A DNA stretch of 64,000 bases from Acidovorax sp. sif1233 (GCF_019218755.1 NZ_JAHUWZ010000004.1:248001-312000); one strand, 5' to 3'; counted from the first letter of the stretch, positions 8,737 through 18,706 are shown. The notes: generated from the sequence alone by a model not told the origin. Made by a program: numbers and translations.

Positions 8737-8828
8737 ATGCCCGCCGAGACACGCGCTTCGGGCAAAGCGGCACCTCGAACCGAAGCCGCCCCCACCCGCC
8801 TGCCCCGCAGGCACCGCACCCTCAACCC

Positions 8829-9725
8829 TCACGCGGGAGTGAAATCCAGCGTGTAGTTCTGCGGGCCGCGCTGCGCAATCTTGAGGGCCCCGACCCGGTT
8901 GCCCAATTCGGCGCAGCGGGCCAACGGCCAGCCCTTTTCCAGGCCGAACAACAGCGCGCCACGCCAGGCATCGCCACAACCCGTGGGCTCGACCACGGCG
9001 GCCGGCTTCGCGGCCGGCACATGCTCGCGCTCGCCGTCAATCCAGACTTCGCAGCCTTCCGCAGCCAGGGTCACGACCAGCCCGCGCACGCGCCGGGAGA
9101 TGTCGGCCAGGCTCCAGCCCGTGCGCTGCGAGAGCATTTTCCCCTCGTAGTCGTTGACCACCACCCAGCTGGCAAGATCCACGAAATGCGCAAGCTCCTT
9201 GCCGTCGAACATGGGCAGGCCCTGGCCAGGATCGAACACAAAGGGAATATCCGCCGCCTTGAATTGCTCTGCATGCTGCAGCATCGCCTCACGCCCGTCG
9301 GGTGCGACGATGCCAAGGCGGATGTCTCCGCGCGCGGCAACGCGCGTGATGTGCGCCTGCTGCATCGCCCCGGGATGGAAAGCCGTGATCTGGTTGTTGT
9401 CACGGTCGTTCATGATCATGGCCTGGGCCGTGAAGCTGTCGTCCACTTGCCGCACAAATTCGGTGCTGATGCCCAGCGTTCGCAGCCGCTGCAAGTAGTC
9501 CGCTCCGTCGCTTCCCAATGTCGCCATGGGCAATGGTTCGCCGCCCAGCAGCTTGAGGCTGTACGCGATGTTGCCCGCGCACCCCCCGAAATCACGGCGC
9601 AACGAAGGCACCAGGAAAGAGACATTCAGGATGTGCAGCTGGTCCGGCAGTATCTGCTCGGCGAAGCGGCCCTCGAAGGTCATGATGGTGTCGAATGCCA
9701 GGGAACCGCAAATAAGGGCAGCCAT
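8829..9725 (-). CDS. PfkB-family carbohydrate/nucleoside kinase
   Basis: This 298-residue ribokinase-fold enzyme has the N-terminal GGCAGNIAYSLKLLGG motif of PfkB kinases and the C-terminal anion-hole motif TGCGDAWRGALLFGL with the catalytic Asp. The start MAALICGSLAFDT fits the family. Related proteins are annotated as adenosine or sugar kinases; the substrate cannot be told from sequence. It is the last gene of the accB-accC-prmA-DUF3426 run, 30 bases after the DUF3426 stop. Confidence 0.85.
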   Translation of the reverse strand: MAALICGSLAFDTIMTFEGRFAEQILPDQLHILNVSFLVPSLRRDFGGCAGNIAYSLKLLGGEPLPMATLGSDGADYLQRLRTLGISTEFVRQVDDSFTAQAMIMNDRDNNQITAFHPGAMQQAHITRVAARGDIRLGIVAPDGREAMLQHAEQFKAADIPFVFDPGQGLPMFDGKELAHFVDLASWVVVNDYEGKMLSQRTGWSLADISRRVRGLVVTLAAEGCEVWIDGEREHVPAAKPAAVVEPTGCGDAWRGALLFGLEKGWPLARCAELGNRVGALKIAQRGPQNYTLDFTPA

Positions 9726-9755
9726 ATCAGAAAAGTAGGTTGGTAGAAATCAGTA

Positions 9756-11195
9756 TCAGGGATAGAACGCCAGCAGCCGATAGCCGGCCACACGCGCCCC
9801 GCCAGTGGTCACGATCACCGACACCGAGGCGCTCCATTCACCGCGCGCCGGCAACTCCATCGGAGCTCCCAGATCGGCCGGCAGCAGGACACGCCGGAGA
9901 ACGGGCTGGTCCTGCGCGTCCGTCAGGGTCAGCTCCACGGCGGGCATGGCCAGGGGTATCGAGGCCTTGCTCTTCATGGCCAGGGCCAGCTGATAGCTGT
10001 CACCCCGGGCCTTGTTGAAGGAGGAGCTGTCGATGACCACATCCGCAATCTGGCGCTGCGGTGCAATCTGGCATTGCAACGGAACGCACAACGCCATCAA
10101 CCATGGTCTTGTGCGCGGATCCATCGCCGCCACGCGGTCACGCTCCTGAATGGCGACCTGCAGCGCGAGCGCCGCGACCGACAACAACAGCACGAGGGCA
10201 AGCCCCACGCGCACCATCGGCTTGCGCCAGAACGCCTTTCGCCGCGCCGCGACGACAAAGCTGACCTCCTGCCCGGCATCCACTCCCTCGTCCTCGTCGT
10301 CATCCAGGTCTGGCGCGTCCCGGGGCGAATTGCGCGAGGGCGCCAGCAAGACGGCTGCGGGAGAACGGTCCTCCACGAGCGCCAAGGCCTCCGGCCCGAG
10401 CACCACGGACTCCCGCACAAACTCCACTGGCGGCAGGGGCTCTGCGGCGCCGTCCGGCGCGGCGGGTGCCACCTCGACGCCACCGTCCTCCTCCGGCGCG
10501 GAGGCGGCCGCCGGTTTCACAGGCAACTCGAGCGCTGGATAGCCCATGTCGGTCAGGGCCGCTGGCGAAACCGGTTCAGGCTCCTCCTCGGGGTCTCGCA
10601 ACGCGGCGTACGGCAATTCATACCCGCCCGGCACGGACTCAACGGCCACATCCGGCCGTGCGGCGGGCAAGGGATCCGAGACCACGGGGGAGGAAGGCGG
10701 CACCGGAGCCGGTGCCGCGCCATCGGGACTGCCAGGCGACGAAGAATCTTCCGGACGCCACGCAAATCGCGTCAGGCGCGCCATGCGGGCGTCCTCGCCG
10801 TCAGCCACGTCCCCGCTTGCCGCCGCAAGAAAGGCAGGCACCGCCGGCTGAGGGACATCCAGGACAGGGGTTGCGGGCAATTGCGGAAGCGCGGCCGGCG
10901 CGGGCCCGCTTGCCGGCGACACCGCCGGAGACGGTGAAGCAGGCGGTGGAGAGAAAGGCTCGCCCCATGCGCGCTCGGCATCCGCCCTGCGCGCCACGGG
11001 CACCGGCGGCGGACGCACGTCGGTCAAGGACACATCCGGCAAAAGCGCGGGAGGGGCCGCTGGCAGCAGATGCGCCGACGCATCGAAAACCTCTTTGCAT
11101 TGGCCGCAGCGCACCCATCCTTCGGAGATGCGCAATTGGTCTGCCACCACCTTGAAGGAGGTAAGACAGGACGGGCAGCGAGTGATCTGGCTCAT
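9756..11195 (-). CDS. Zinc-ribbon DUF3426 membrane protein
   Basis: This 479-residue protein begins with an MJ0042-type zinc ribbon (CPSC at residues 8-11, CGQC about 20 residues later). A long low-complexity Pro/Ala/Glu segment follows (about 50-310), then one transmembrane helix (VGLALVLLLSVAALALQV) and a C-terminal DUF3426 domain (about 370-479) likely outside the membrane. The function is not established in this family. In many beta-proteobacteria it sits beside prmA, as here, 55 bases downstream. Confidence 0.82.
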   Translation of the reverse strand: MSQITRCPSCLTSFKVVADQLRISEGWVRCGQCKEVFDASAHLLPAAPPALLPDVSLTDVRPPPVPVARRADAERAWGEPFSPPPASPSPAVSPASGPAPAALPQLPATPVLDVPQPAVPAFLAAASGDVADGEDARMARLTRFAWRPEDSSSPGSPDGAAPAPVPPSSPVVSDPLPAARPDVAVESVPGGYELPYAALRDPEEEPEPVSPAALTDMGYPALELPVKPAAASAPEEDGGVEVAPAAPDGAAEPLPPVEFVRESVVLGPEALALVEDRSPAAVLLAPSRNSPRDAPDLDDDEDEGVDAGQEVSFVVAARRKAFWRKPMVRVGLALVLLLSVAALALQVAIQERDRVAAMDPRTRPWLMALCVPLQCQIAPQRQIADVVIDSSSFNKARGDSYQLALAMKSKASIPLAMPAVELTLTDAQDQPVLRRVLLPADLGAPMELPARGEWSASVSVIVTTGGARVAGYRLLAFYP

Positions 11196-11250
11196 CAGCG
11201 ATGGATTGTAGATAGCGGCGCACGCAACCCCGCCGGGCGTGTGGCTCTGC

Positions 11251-12165
11251 CTACGCCGCCTCGTCGCGCCGTGCGGTCATCAGGATCCAGCCGTCCTCCA
11301 GGTCGGCCACCTCGAGCCGAATCCAGGGTGCATAGGCTTCTTTCAGCTCATCGGCCTGGCGCTCCAGGATGCCCGCCAGCACCAGGTGCCCGCCCGGCAT
11401 CACATGCCCGCATAGGAGGGGCGCGAGCACCCGCAAGGGGGTGGCAAGTATGTTCGCCAGCACGGTCTGGTATGCGCCCCGGGCCTTGTCGGGCAGGCCG
11501 GCATGCAGCTGCACCTCATTGGCTTGCGCATTCAGCGCCGTGGATTCCACGGCGGCAGGATCGATATCCACCGCATCAATGTCCGTGGCGCCAAACTTCG
11601 CCGCGCCAATCGCCAGGATGCCGGAGCCGCAGCCATAGTCCAGAACCCGGCCCAGCGGATTGCCCATGGACGACTCGGTGGCACCGTTGCGGGCAATCCA
11701 GCGCAGGCACATGCGTGTCGTGGGATGGGTGCCGGTGCCGAAGGCCAGGCCCGGGTCCAGCCGGATGCTGCGCTTCGCCTGCGCCGGCAGTTCATGCCAG
11801 GTGGGAACGATCCAGAAGTCCGGGGTGATGTCCACGGGTGCGAACTGCGATTGCGTCAGGCGCACCCAGTCCTGGTCGGCCACCTGGGACACACCCAGGA
11901 CCTGGCAGCCGGCAAAGAAGTCCTGCACGGCCAGCAGCTGCTGCGCATCGCGCGCAGCCCCTTCGGAGGGGAAGAGCGCCGTCACCCGGCTGCGCTGCCA
12001 GCCATCCTTGGGCGGCGGCATGCCAGGCTCGCCGAACAGGGCCTGTTCGGCATCGGTCTGCGCATCGGCATCCTCCACCGACACGCTCAGTGCATCCAGT
12101 GCATCCAGGGCATCGCTGACCGCTTCGATCCGGTCCTCGGGGCACATCAGGCTCAGCTCAAACAT
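11251..12165 (-). CDS. prmA: Ribosomal protein L11 methyltransferase
   Basis: PrmA (304 residues) trimethylates ribosomal protein L11 using S-adenosylmethionine. The family motif LDPGLAFGTGTHPTT and the SAM motif I LDYGCGSGILAI are present, as is the N-terminal L11-recognition domain (1-70). It lies 79 bases downstream of accC on the same strand, a common beta-proteobacterial arrangement. Confidence 0.95.
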   Translation of the reverse strand: MFELSLMCPEDRIEAVSDALDALDALSVSVEDADAQTDAEQALFGEPGMPPPKDGWQRSRVTALFPSEGAARDAQQLLAVQDFFAGCQVLGVSQVADQDWVRLTQSQFAPVDITPDFWIVPTWHELPAQAKRSIRLDPGLAFGTGTHPTTRMCLRWIARNGATESSMGNPLGRVLDYGCGSGILAIGAAKFGATDIDAVDIDPAAVESTALNAQANEVQLHAGLPDKARGAYQTVLANILATPLRVLAPLLCGHVMPGGHLVLAGILERQADELKEAYAPWIRLEVADLEDGWILMTARRDEAA

Positions 12166-12244
12166 AGGCGCCTCTCAGAAAAAATGAAATGCTGGCACCC
12201 GTCGCCAGGAGCCAGCATGCGAATGACCGTGCGCAGCCGCAATC

Positions 12245-13594
12245 TCAGCGCTTGTGCTGCGACAGCCACTCTTCCAGATAGTGGATGTTGGTGCCGCCGG
12301 CCATGAACTTGGCGTCCACCATCAGCTCGCGGTGCAGCGGCACGTTGGTGTTGATGCCTTCGATCACGGTCTCGTTCAGCGCCGTGCGCATGCGGGCCAG
12401 GGCCTGCTCGCGCGTGTCGCCGTGCACGATGATCTTGCCGATCATCGAGTCGTAGTTGGGCGGCACGAAGTAGTTGGTGTACGCATGTGAATCCACGCGC
12501 ACGCCGGGGCCGCCCGGTGGGTGCCAGGTGGTGATGCGCCCGGGCGAGGGGATGAACTTGTAGGGGTCTTCCGCATTGATCCGGCACTCGATGGCATGGC
12601 CCCGGATCTCGATCTGGCGCTGGGTGAACGGCAGCTTCTCGCCCGCGGCGACCATGATCTGCGTCTTCACGATGTCCACGCCGGTGATCCACTCGGTCAC
12701 GGGGTGCTCGACCTGCACGCGCGTGTTCATCTCGATGAAGTAGAACTCGCCGTTCTCGTACAGGAACTCGAACGTGCCCGCGCCGCGGTAGCCGATCTTC
12801 TTACAGGCCGCCACGCAGCGCTCGCCGATCTTTTCGATCAGCTTGCGGGGGATGCCGGGTGCCGGCGCCTCTTCGATGACCTTCTGGTGGCGGCGCTGCA
12901 TGGAGCAATCGCGCTCGCCCAGGTAGACCGCGTTGCGGTGCTTGTCGGCCAGGATCTGGATCTCGATGTGGCGCGGGTTCTGGAGGAACTTCTCCATGTA
13001 CACCGCAGGATTGCCGAAGGCGGCGCCCGCTTCGGCCTTGGTCATCTGCACGGCATTGACCAGGGCGGCCTCGGTGTGCACCACGCGCATGCCGCGGCCA
13101 CCGCCGCCGCCGGCGGCCTTGATGATCACGGGGTAGCCCACGGCCTTGGCAATGCGGCGGATCTGCACCGGGTCATCGGGCAGCTCGCCCTCGGAGCCGG
13201 GCACGCAGGGCACGCCCGCGCGGATCATGGCCTGCTTGGCCGAGACCTTGTCGCCCATGATGCGGATGGACTCGGGCGTGGGGCCGATGAACTGGAACCC
13301 GCTCTTTTCCACGCGCTCGGCGAAGTCCGCGTTCTCGGACAGGAAGCCGTAGCCGGGGTGGATGGCCTCGGCATCGGTCACCTCGGCGGCGGAGATGATG
13401 GCGGGCATGTTGAGGTAGGACAGCGGGGACGGGGCGGGGCCGATGCACACCGCTTCTTCCGCCAGCTTGACGTACTTGGCGTCGCGGTCGGCCTCGGAGT
13501 AGACCATCACCGCCTTCACGCCCAGCTCATGGCAGGCGCGCTGGATGCGCAGCGCGATTTCGCCGCGATTGGCAACAAGAATCTTCTTGAACAT
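12245..13594 (-). CDS. accC: Acetyl-CoA carboxylase, biotin carboxylase subunit
   Basis: AccC (449 residues) is the ATP-grasp enzyme that carboxylates biotin on BCCP in the first step of fatty acid synthesis. Visible motifs are the N-terminal [14 protein letters not shown], the Gly-rich lid [14 protein letters not shown] and [14 protein letters not shown] with the catalytic Glu and Arg. Length and start match the family. It lies 7 bases after accB with AAGG as its ribosome-binding site, so the two are certainly co-transcribed. Confidence 0.98.
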   Translation of the reverse strand: MFKKILVANRGEIALRIQRACHELGVKAVMVYSEADRDAKYVKLAEEAVCIGPAPSPLSYLNMPAIISAAEVTDAEAIHPGYGFLSENADFAERVEKSGFQFIGPTPESIRIMGDKVSAKQAMIRAGVPCVPGSEGELPDDPVQIRRIAKAVGYPVIIKAAGGGGGRGMRVVHTEAALVNAVQMTKAEAGAAFGNPAVYMEKFLQNPRHIEIQILADKHRNAVYLGERDCSMQRRHQKVIEEAPAPGIPRKLIEKIGERCVAACKKIGYRGAGTFEFLYENGEFYFIEMNTRVQVEHPVTEWITGVDIVKTQIMVAAGEKLPFTQRQIEIRGHAIECRINAEDPYKFIPSPGRITTWHPPGGPGVRVDSHAYTNYFVPPNYDSMIGKIIVHGDTREQALARMRTALNETVIEGINTNVPLHRELMVDAKFMAGGTNIHYLEEWLSQHKR

Positions 13595-13601
13595 GAGCGC
13601 C

Positions 13602-14057
13602 TTATTCGATCACGAACAGCGGCTGTCCGTATTCCACGGCCTGGCCGTTTTCGCCCAGGATGCGGGTGACCGTGCCCGATTTGTCGGCCTCGATCTCGTT
13701 GAGGATCTTCATCGCCTCGATGATGCAGATGGTCTCGCCTTCCTTGACCTGGCTGCCCACTTCGACAAAAGCCTTCGCGCCGGGGCTGGAGGAGCGGTAG
13801 AACGTACCGACCATGGGCGACTTGACGATGTGGCCCGCAGGGGCTGCGGGTGCGGAAGGCGCAGGCAGCTCGGCCACCTGCGCGGCGGCGGGTGCGGGGG
13901 CGGCAGGCGCCTGCACCGGGGCGGGCACATACTGCTGAACCACGCCCCCCACGCTCTTGACGATGCGGACTTTGCCCTCGGCCTCCGTGATTTCGAGTTC
14001 GGATACGTTCGACTCGGACACGAGATCGATGAGGGTTTTGAGTTTTCGCAGATCCAT
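13602..14057 (-). CDS. accB: Acetyl-CoA carboxylase, biotin carboxyl carrier protein
   Basis: BCCP (151 residues) carries the biotin moved between biotin carboxylase and carboxyltransferase. The biotinyl-lysine is Lys117 in EAMKILNEI. The N-terminus (1-40) is followed by an Ala/Pro-rich linker (45-75) and the lipoyl-like domain (76-151), including the family thumb region. A GGAG site lies 5 bases before the ATG. It is the first gene of the minus-strand acc run; the 149 bases upstream should hold the promoter. Confidence 0.98.
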   Translation of the reverse strand: MDLRKLKTLIDLVSESNVSELEITEAEGKVRIVKSVGGVVQQYVPAPVQAPAAPAPAAAQVAELPAPSAPAAPAGHIVKSPMVGTFYRSSSPGAKAFVEVGSQVKEGETICIIEAMKILNEIEADKSGTVTRILGENGQAVEYGQPLFVIE

Positions 14058-14206
14058 GGGAGCTCCAACGGCTATAAAACTGAATAGGGCGCGAATTTAC
14101 TCCAATTTCGGCCTATCACCGTCTTCCACGGGTATTTTTCATGAACTACATCATGCCATAACCGCCGGATATCCCAGCGGAACCGCCAGACGGCCGGTGC
14201 GAGGGG

Positions 14207-14791
14207 TCAGCGCAAGGCAGCCCAGCGCTGCAGATCCTGCGGGGTGATCTGCCCCATTTTACGGTGCAGGACACGGCCGCTGCCGCCCAGGACCACGGTG
14301 AACGGCAAGCCTCCCGTGAGATTGCCCAGCGATCTGCCCAGGTCCGTGCCGCCCAGGCCGGCCAGCCCCACAGGGAATTCCAGCGGGATGCGCTGCAGGA
14401 ATTTGCGCACGGCGGACGGCTGGTCGATGGCCAATCCAAGAACTTGCCATCCGTTCGCTCCATGTTCGCGGTAGAAGGCATTGAGCATGGGAAGCTCTTC
14501 CACGCAAGGCGGGCACCACGTCGCCCAGAAGTTCAGCAACAAGGGTTTGCCGGCCAGCGACTTGAGCGCCACCGAGCCGCCCTCCGGTTTTTCGAATTCC
14601 ATGGTCCAGAGCGCTTGCTCGGCCCCCTGCTCCATCGCGTGGGGCTGGAATTTCCACCAGGCCAGGCCCGCGCCGCCCAGCGCGGCGGCGCCCGCCACGC
14701 CCGCATAGAGCAGGCGCCTGCGGGAGGCTGCGGGCGCAGTGCCAGAGACGGGGGCCGCAGAGGCAGGGTGATCGGAAGAAGGTGTCGTCAT
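14207..14791 (-). CDS. TlpA/ResA-like membrane-anchored thioredoxin
   Basis: This 194-residue protein has a cytoplasmic Pro/Ser-rich start, one transmembrane helix (about residues 27-46) and a periplasmic thioredoxin fold with active site Cys93-Pro-Pro-Cys96 (WATWCPPCVEEL) and the cis-Pro loop LPFTVVL. This is the pattern of TlpA/ResA reductases, which reduce periplasmic disulfides, for example in cytochrome maturation; the partner here is unknown. Its start overlaps the stop of the upstream gene by 4 bases (ATGA). Confidence 0.88.
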   Translation of the reverse strand: MTTPSSDHPASAAPVSGTAPAASRRRLLYAGVAGAAALGGAGLAWWKFQPHAMEQGAEQALWTMEFEKPEGGSVALKSLAGKPLLLNFWATWCPPCVEELPMLNAFYREHGANGWQVLGLAIDQPSAVRKFLQRIPLEFPVGLAGLGGTDLGRSLGNLTGGLPFTVVLGGSGRVLHRKMGQITPQDLQRWAALR

Positions 14792-15387
14792 GGGGCTGGG
14801 GTTTCCTGGAGCAGGCGCCGTACGGCGGTCATGTCGCCCCGCGGCACACGTCCCTTCGCGTCCGGGCGCAAGGCGCCGCGCAGGTCGTCAAGGTCATAGA
14901 TCAGCAGGTGCACCCCGATCATCTCATTGAGTTCGGGGGATTTGCTGCCCAGGCTCAATGCTTCGACCGACTCGCCATGGAAACCGGTCACCGTGCGCGG
15001 TTCATAGTCGACGTGGTGGTCGATCAGGGCTATTTCTGCCGATTTCGGGTCATCGCAGAACAATTGCAGATAAATATCGGACAACCGCGTGGCCGTTCCA
15101 TGCCAGACCGCGCCCGCCAAGTGGGGGCGGAAGGCCGCCATGCGCTCCATCCACACCAGGGCGAGCTGGCGCAGCGCCCGCAACTCGCGCGGCTGGGTGT
15201 CGGCACAGAAAAGCTGGATGTACTCCCGCACCGCAGCCTCGACCTGGTCGTTGTCCGGCAGGGGGGTGCGGGCGGGCAGCCCCATCTGGCGCAGCGCCCG
15301 GCGCTTGGCCGGGCCCCATTCAAGCCCTTCCTCCACCACCAGCCGGGCCGTGGTGTGGGCGATTTCGTCGCTCAAAGGTGTGTGCAT
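14788..15387 (-). CDS. Conserved hypothetical protein upstream of tlpA
   Basis: I do not recognise this 199-residue soluble protein with confidence. The start is placed at MHTPLSDEIAHTT because the 33 codons before it look non-coding and overlap a palindromic repeat. It is charged, has no signal or membrane segment, and contains GTATRLSDIYLQLFCDD, loosely like a small nucleotidyltransferase segment. It is translationally coupled to tlpA (ATGA overlap) and divergent from mpl. Confidence 0.7.
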   Translation of the reverse strand: MHTPLSDEIAHTTARLVVEEGLEWGPAKRRALRQMGLPARTPLPDNDQVEAAVREYIQLFCADTQPRELRALRQLALVWMERMAAFRPHLAGAVWHGTATRLSDIYLQLFCDDPKSAEIALIDHHVDYEPRTVTGFHGESVEALSLGSKSPELNEMIGVHLLIYDLDDLRGALRPDAKGRVPRGDMTAVRRLLQETPAP

Positions 15388-15488
15388 GGCAGTGGGAAGG
15401 CAGCAAGGAACGAAACCGCATTGTGGCCCGAACCGCCCACCAGGACTACGGGTTGACCCTAGTCCCCACTCCGGCCACACCCGCATTT

Positions 15489-15545
15489 ACTATATTTTTC
15501 ATAGCTTCTTGCGCTTGCCAGCCAAGCGCTGGAGCCCCGTTTTCT
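15489..15545. repeat. Dispersed palindromic repeat, copy A
   Basis: The core GCGCTTG-CCAGC-CAAGCGC (15511-15529) is flanked by ATAGCT on one side and GTTTTC on the other, the layout shared by all copies. It fills much of the divergent region between the 14788-15387 gene and mpl and ends 24 bases before the mpl start. Confidence 0.75.
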
Positions 15546-15568
15546 GTTGAACCTTAGAATCTGCGCCC

Positions 15569-16993
15569 ATGCATATACACATACTGGGCATTTGCGGCAC
15601 GTTCATGGGAGGCCTCGCCGCACTCGCACGCGAGGCGGGCCACAAGGTGACGGGCTGCGATGCGGGGGTCTATCCGCCGATGAGCGACCAGCTCCGCGCG
15701 CTGGGCATCGACCTGATCGAAGGGTTCGGCGCCGACCAGCTTGCCCTGCAGCCCGATGTATTTGTGGTCGGCAACGTGGTCAGCCGGGTTCGGCAGCCCG
15801 ATGGATCGCCCAAGTTTCCCCTGATGGAAGCGATCCTGGACGCCGGCCTGCCCTACACCAGCGGCCCCCAGTGGCTGGCCGAACAGGTGCTGCAAGGCCG
15901 CCACGTGCTCGCGGTCGCGGGCACCCATGGCAAGACGACGACAACCTCGATGCTGGCCTGGATCCTGGAAAGCGCGGGCCAGCAGCCGGGCTTTCTGATT
16001 GGCGGCGTACCCCTCAATTTCGGGTTGTCGGCTCGGCTGGGCGCACCCCGGCGCCCGGTGCCCGCGCCCTCGCCACTCGGTGCGGCGCCGCTGTTCGTGA
16101 TCGAGGCGGACGAATACGACACCGCGTTCTTCGACAAGCGCAGCAAATTCGTGCACTACCGGCCCCGCACCGCCGTGCTGAACAACCTGGAGTTCGACCA
16201 CGCGGACATCTTTGACGACCTGGGAGCCATCGAGCGGCAGTTCCACCACCTCGTGCGCACCGTGCCCCCGTCGGGCCGGGTGGTCGTCAACGGCCTCGAG
16301 GAAAGCCTCGCCCGCGTGCTGCACACGGGTTGCTGGAGCGAGGTGGCCAGCTTTGGGGAGGCCGTCAGCGACTTTTCGGCCGAGGGCGATCCCCAGGCGT
16401 TTGATGTGCTGCACCAGGGGCGCAAGGTGGCCCGGGTGGAGTGGGCGCTGACCGGCGTGCACAACCAGCTCAACGCGCTGGCGGCCATTGCCGCCGCGCA
16501 CCATGTGGGCGTCAGCCCCCAGCAGGCGGCCACGGCACTGGCGGCCTTCCAGAATGTGAAGCGGCGCATGGAGCTGCGCGGGACCGTGCACGGGATTGCC
16601 GTGTATGACGACTTCGCGCACCACCCCACCGCCCTGAGAACCACCCTGGACGGCCTGCGCCGCAGCCTGGGCCACGGCGTGCGCATTCTCGCGGTGTTCG
16701 AGCCCCGCAGCAACACCATGAAGCTGGGCGCGATGAAGGCGCAGTTGCCGTGGGCGCTGGAACCCGCCGATCTCGCGTTCTGCCACACGGCCGGGCTGGA
16801 CTGGGATGCAGCCGAAGCCCTCGCCCCCCTGGGCGTGGGCCCGGGCCTGCGGGCACAGACTGCCGGCGACATCGCCACCCTGGTGCAGCAAGTCACCGCG
16901 GCAGCCCGCCCGGGTGACCACATCGTGTGCATGAGCAACGGCGGATTTGGCGGAATCCATGCGAAGCTGCTGGATTCGCTACAAAATAAATAG
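15569..16993 (+). CDS. mpl: UDP-MurNAc:L-alanyl-gamma-D-glutamyl-meso-DAP ligase
   Basis: Mpl (474 residues) rejoins recycled tripeptide to UDP-MurNAc. It has the Mur ligase layout: N-terminal Rossmann domain (HILGICGTFMGG), central ATPase domain with P-loop GTHGKTTT, and a C-terminal domain with FAHHPTA and EPRSNTMK. Those motifs separate Mpl from MurC. The last codons and stop (LQNK-stop) are supplied by a palindromic repeat that begins at about 16980. It functions in the same recycling route as AmpD. Confidence 0.95.
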   Translation: MHIHILGICGTFMGGLAALAREAGHKVTGCDAGVYPPMSDQLRALGIDLIEGFGADQLALQPDVFVVGNVVSRVRQPDGSPKFPLMEAILDAGLPYTSGPQWLAEQVLQGRHVLAVAGTHGKTTTTSMLAWILESAGQQPGFLIGGVPLNFGLSARLGAPRRPVPAPSPLGAAPLFVIEADEYDTAFFDKRSKFVHYRPRTAVLNNLEFDHADIFDDLGAIERQFHHLVRTVPPSGRVVVNGLEESLARVLHTGCWSEVASFGEAVSDFSAEGDPQAFDVLHQGRKVARVEWALTGVHNQLNALAAIAAAHHVGVSPQQAATALAAFQNVKRRMELRGTVHGIAVYDDFAHHPTALRTTLDGLRRSLGHGVRILAVFEPRSNTMKLGAMKAQLPWALEPADLAFCHTAGLDWDAAEALAPLGVGPGLRAQTAGDIATLVQQVTAAARPGDHIVCMSNGGFGGIHAKLLDSLQNK

Positions 16994-17040
16994 CTGTCTG
17001 CGCTTGTATGGCAAGCGCTAGGGCCCTATTTTATTCAAAA
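16980..17040. repeat. Dispersed palindromic repeat, copy B, at the mpl 3' end
   Basis: The core GCGCTTG-TATGG-CAAGCGC (17000-17018) has AAATAAATAGCT to its left and CTATTTTATT to its right. The mpl stop codon (16991-16993) lies inside it. The hairpin followed by a T-rich tail could terminate mpl transcription. Confidence 0.8.
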
Positions 17041-17043
17041 GGG

Positions 17044-17355
17044 TCAGAACGACACGGCCATGCCCGGCACATCCACGCGCACCACCGGCTTGGCCAGTGC
17101 GGCGCTGGCGGCCCGCGCAAAGTCGCGGGACCATGCCGGATCGGCCAGGAGCGAGGCCCCTGCCGCGCGTGCGACGGTAAGCACCTTGTCGGCCAGCAGC
17201 ACCTTGCCGCTGGCGCGCAGGGGTTCGCAATCGAGCGCGGTGAACTGGTCGTCGAGCCAGCGCCTTCCGGCCTCATGGCCCATGGGCTCGGCGCCCTCCA
17301 GATCGAAACGGAATTCCTGGTTTCCGGCCAGATGGACCGACACTTCGCTGTGCAT
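17044..17355 (-). CDS. Small conserved hypothetical protein
   Basis: This 103-residue protein is not recognised. It begins MHSEVSVHLAGNQ with an AAAGG ribosome-binding site about 9 bases upstream. No signal peptide, membrane helix or metal motif is seen; residues 60-90 look helical and Ala-rich. It lies between mpl and the DAHP synthase gene, with the same direction as the latter, 116 bases downstream of it. Confidence 0.65.
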   Translation of the reverse strand: MHSEVSVHLAGNQEFRFDLEGAEPMGHEAGRRWLDDQFTALDCEPLRASGKVLLADKVLTVARAAGASLLADPAWSRDFARAASAALAKPVVRVDVPGMAVSF

Positions 17356-17471
17356 GATGGTTTGCCTTTCTTCTGAAGCCGTGGTGCTTCCCGTGCGTCA
17401 TCGCACGGGCCGCCACAGGCTTGCAGTTTAGGGCCTCCCGCCTGCGGCGCGGACCATCGGCCCGTCCGCCG

Positions 17472-18593
17472 TCAACGCGCGCGGCGCGCCTTGACCGCGT
17501 CGGACAGCTCGGCGAGCGACACCAGCGAGTCATCCCACCCCAGGCAGGCGTCCGTGATGCTCTTGCCGTACTCCAGCGCGCCGGGCTGGTCCTTGCCGGG
17601 CGAGAACTTCTGGGCACCGGCGATGAGATGGCTTTCGATCATGAGACCGAACACGCTGCGCGATCCGCCGGCGAGCTGCGCCGCGATGTCGCGTGCCACG
17701 TCCAGCTGCTTTTCATGCTGCTTGCTGCTGTTGGCATGGCTGCAGTCCACCATCAGCGTGGCGGGCAGCTTGGCGGCCTCGAGGTCCTTGCAGGCAGCGG
17801 CCACGCTGGCGGCGTCATAGTTGGGAGCCTTGCCGCCCCGCAGGATCACATGGCAGTCCTTGTTGCCCTTGGTGTTGACGATGGCCACCTGGCCGTTCTT
17901 GTGCACCGACAGGAAGTGGTGGCCCCGGCTGGCCGACTGGATGGCATCGGTGGCGATGCGGATGTTGCCGTCCGTGCCGTTCTTGAAGCCAATGGGCGCC
18001 GAGATGCCGGACGCCAGTTCGCGGTGCACCTGGCTCTCGGTGGTGCGGGCACCGATCGCGCCCCAGCTGATGAGATCGCCGATGTACTGGGGCGAGATCA
18101 CGTCCAGGAACTCGCTGCCCGCCGGCATGCCCAGTCGGTTGATGTCGATCAGCAACTGCCGCGCGATGCGCAGCCCTTCGTCGATGCGGTAGGTCTCGTC
18201 CAGGTAGGGATCGTTGATGAGGCCCTTCCACCCCACCGTGGTGCGCGGCTTCTCGAAGTACACGCGCATCACGATTTCCAGGGTGTCGGCGTACTGCGCG
18301 CGCACGGCCATCAGGCGGCGTGCATATTCCAGGGCAGCGGCCGGATCGTGGATGGAACACGGCCCGATGACGACCAGCAGGCGGTCGTCCTTGCCCGCCA
18401 TGATGTTGTGGATGTTCTTGCGGGTCTGGGTGATCAGCGTCTCGACCGGCGTGCCGCGGATCGGGAAAAAGCGGATCAGGTGCTCTGGAGGAGGCAACAC
18501 GGTGATGTCCTTGATACGTTCGTCGTCGGTCTGGCTGGTTTTCTCGACGCTGCGGTACCAGGCATCGCTGGTGGGGGTGGTAGGGGCCGTCAT
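17472..18593 (-). CDS. aroG: Class I DAHP synthase, first enzyme of the shikimate pathway
   Basis: This 373-residue enzyme condenses phosphoenolpyruvate and erythrose 4-phosphate to DAHP. The AroF/G/H family is clear from the N-terminal region (LPPPEHLIRFFPIRGTPVE), GPCSIHDP, and the KNGTDGNI and HFLSVHKNG segments. Which aromatic acid inhibits it cannot be read directly, so the aroG symbol is a family label. GAGGA lies 7 bases before the ATG. A leader peptide rich in Phe, Tyr and Trp and an intrinsic terminator precede it, so expression is probably controlled by attenuation. Confidence 0.93.
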   Translation of the reverse strand: MTAPTTPTSDAWYRSVEKTSQTDDERIKDITVLPPPEHLIRFFPIRGTPVETLITQTRKNIHNIMAGKDDRLLVVIGPCSIHDPAAALEYARRLMAVRAQYADTLEIVMRVYFEKPRTTVGWKGLINDPYLDETYRIDEGLRIARQLLIDINRLGMPAGSEFLDVISPQYIGDLISWGAIGARTTESQVHRELASGISAPIGFKNGTDGNIRIATDAIQSASRGHHFLSVHKNGQVAIVNTKGNKDCHVILRGGKAPNYDAASVAAACKDLEAAKLPATLMVDCSHANSSKQHEKQLDVARDIAAQLAGGSRSVFGLMIESHLIAGAQKFSPGKDQPGALEYGKSITDACLGWDDSLVSLAELSDAVKARRAR

Positions 18594-18644
18594 GGTTGCT
18601 TCCTCGTGGAGTCAGTTGAAGTGGATGGAAAAACGGGAGGGCGG

Positions 18645-18682
18645 AAAAACAAAAACCGCCGGGCTTTGCAGCGTCGGCGGTT
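18645..18682 (-). terminator. Attenuator terminator before the DAHP synthase gene
   Basis: Read on the minus strand: AACCGCCG (18682 to 18675), an inner GCT-GCAA-AGC stem, CGGCGGTT (18661 to 18654), then TTTTTGTTTTT (18655 to 18645). It is a complete intrinsic terminator lying 51 bases before the start codon of the gene it precedes, which identifies it as an attenuator. Confidence 0.88.
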
Positions 18683-18706
18683 GGTATGGGAAGGTTGTGT
18701 CAGCTT